Below, in pieces: positions 63,931-64,000 of a stretch of 64,000 nucleotides of DNA (its first letter is position 1; each line of letters opens with the position of its first letter). The position numbers and the translations under genes were made by a program. The notes beneath the pieces were generated by a model that was not told the DNA's origin, searched no databases, and was given only the letters and a program-made list of their open reading frames with translations. Source of the stretch: an uncultured Acidobacteriaceae bacterium (lineage in GTDB: Bacteria > Acidobacteriota > Terriglobia > Terriglobales > Acidobacteriaceae). The stretch covers positions 1-64,000 of the forward strand of contig CALFMO010000042.1 of NCBI GenBank assembly GCA_937879855.1. The letters run 5' to 3'.

Positions 63931-63972
63931 GGAGGAGATTTCAGATTGTAGATTTTAGATTCCAGATTGAAA
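63931..63972. repeat. AGATT short direct repeats
   Basis: TTTCAGATTGTAGATTTTAG followed by ATTCCAGATTGAAAG, upstream of the VOC gene. A simple repeat of a type common in such genomes. Confidence 0.5.
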
Positions 63973-64000
63973 GCCGGGACCCACGCAAGATGAAAATCTT

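Noticed and set aside
63929..63945. AAGGAGGAG as a ribosome binding site
   Set aside because: It is on the plus strand with no usable plus-strand start after it; for the minus-strand VOC gene it reads as CTCCTCCTT.
1..64000. CRISPR arrays, tRNA or rRNA genes, complete insertion sequences
   Set aside because: None was recognised on either strand by eye; the tandem repeats present are protein-coding or short intergenic types.

Overview
The window is about 58-60% GC, densely coded, and most resembles an Acidobacteriota (Terriglobia/Koribacter-like) chromosome. The signs are a Ser/Thr kinase with TPR repeats, many small zinc-ribbon and DUF proteins, a DUF2934 protein, a Tes-like radical SAM enzyme, PIG-L and M3 hydrolases, and short dispersed palindromic repeats of a kind I associate with that phylum. 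The assignment is an inference from gene content. No rRNA, tRNA, CRISPR array, phage or complete insertion sequence was recognised.

Layout. 1-5.4 kb: a copper-type P-ATPase diverging from a small HMA-like protein, a Tat-exported protein interrupted by an in-frame TGA, and murI. 5.9-25 kb: a signalling island. A PAS/PP2C phosphatase faces away from about 14 co-directional genes: receiver-kinases, Rcp1-type receivers, a PilZ protein, a KaiC homologue, two KaiB homologues, three PAS/histidine kinases, a kinase-less PAS-repeat protein, and last a receiver domain fused to an alpha-glucan (glycogen) phosphorylase. Several starts overlap the preceding stop, so the run looks transcribed and translated together. 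The suggested logic is sensor kinases -> receivers/KaiBC -> direct phospho-control of glycogen breakdown.

25-35 kb: DinB-like protein, APC permease, a deletion remnant of a quinone reductase, a PIG-L deacetylase, a Tat-exported TIM-barrel isomerase, a Ser/Thr kinase, and a Crp/Fnr regulator split by an in-frame amber codon. 35-43 kb: small zinc-ribbon proteins and a VTT membrane protein, then a minus-strand cluster (esterase, small membrane protein, ATP-grasp ligase, DUF1801 protein, GCS2 carboxylate-amine ligase, M29 aminopeptidase, second ATP-grasp-like protein) that looks like an uncharacterised amide/peptide pathway.

43-64 kb: secreted and outer-membrane proteins, an RsbRD-like protein behind a PadR-type palindrome, a HigBA-like toxin-antitoxin pair, the Tes-like radical SAM enzyme (candidate membrane-spanning lipid synthase), C39 and M3 peptidases, a NarL-type sensor kinase, a DUF3179 protein with a UGA codon in a UxxC motif followed by a bSECIS-like hairpin, a degenerate receiver-PilZ protein, UDP-glucose dehydrogenase plus UDP-glucuronate decarboxylase, a GAF-TM-TonB fusion, SSB, a frameshifted lipoprotein, a ferredoxin and a VOC protein.
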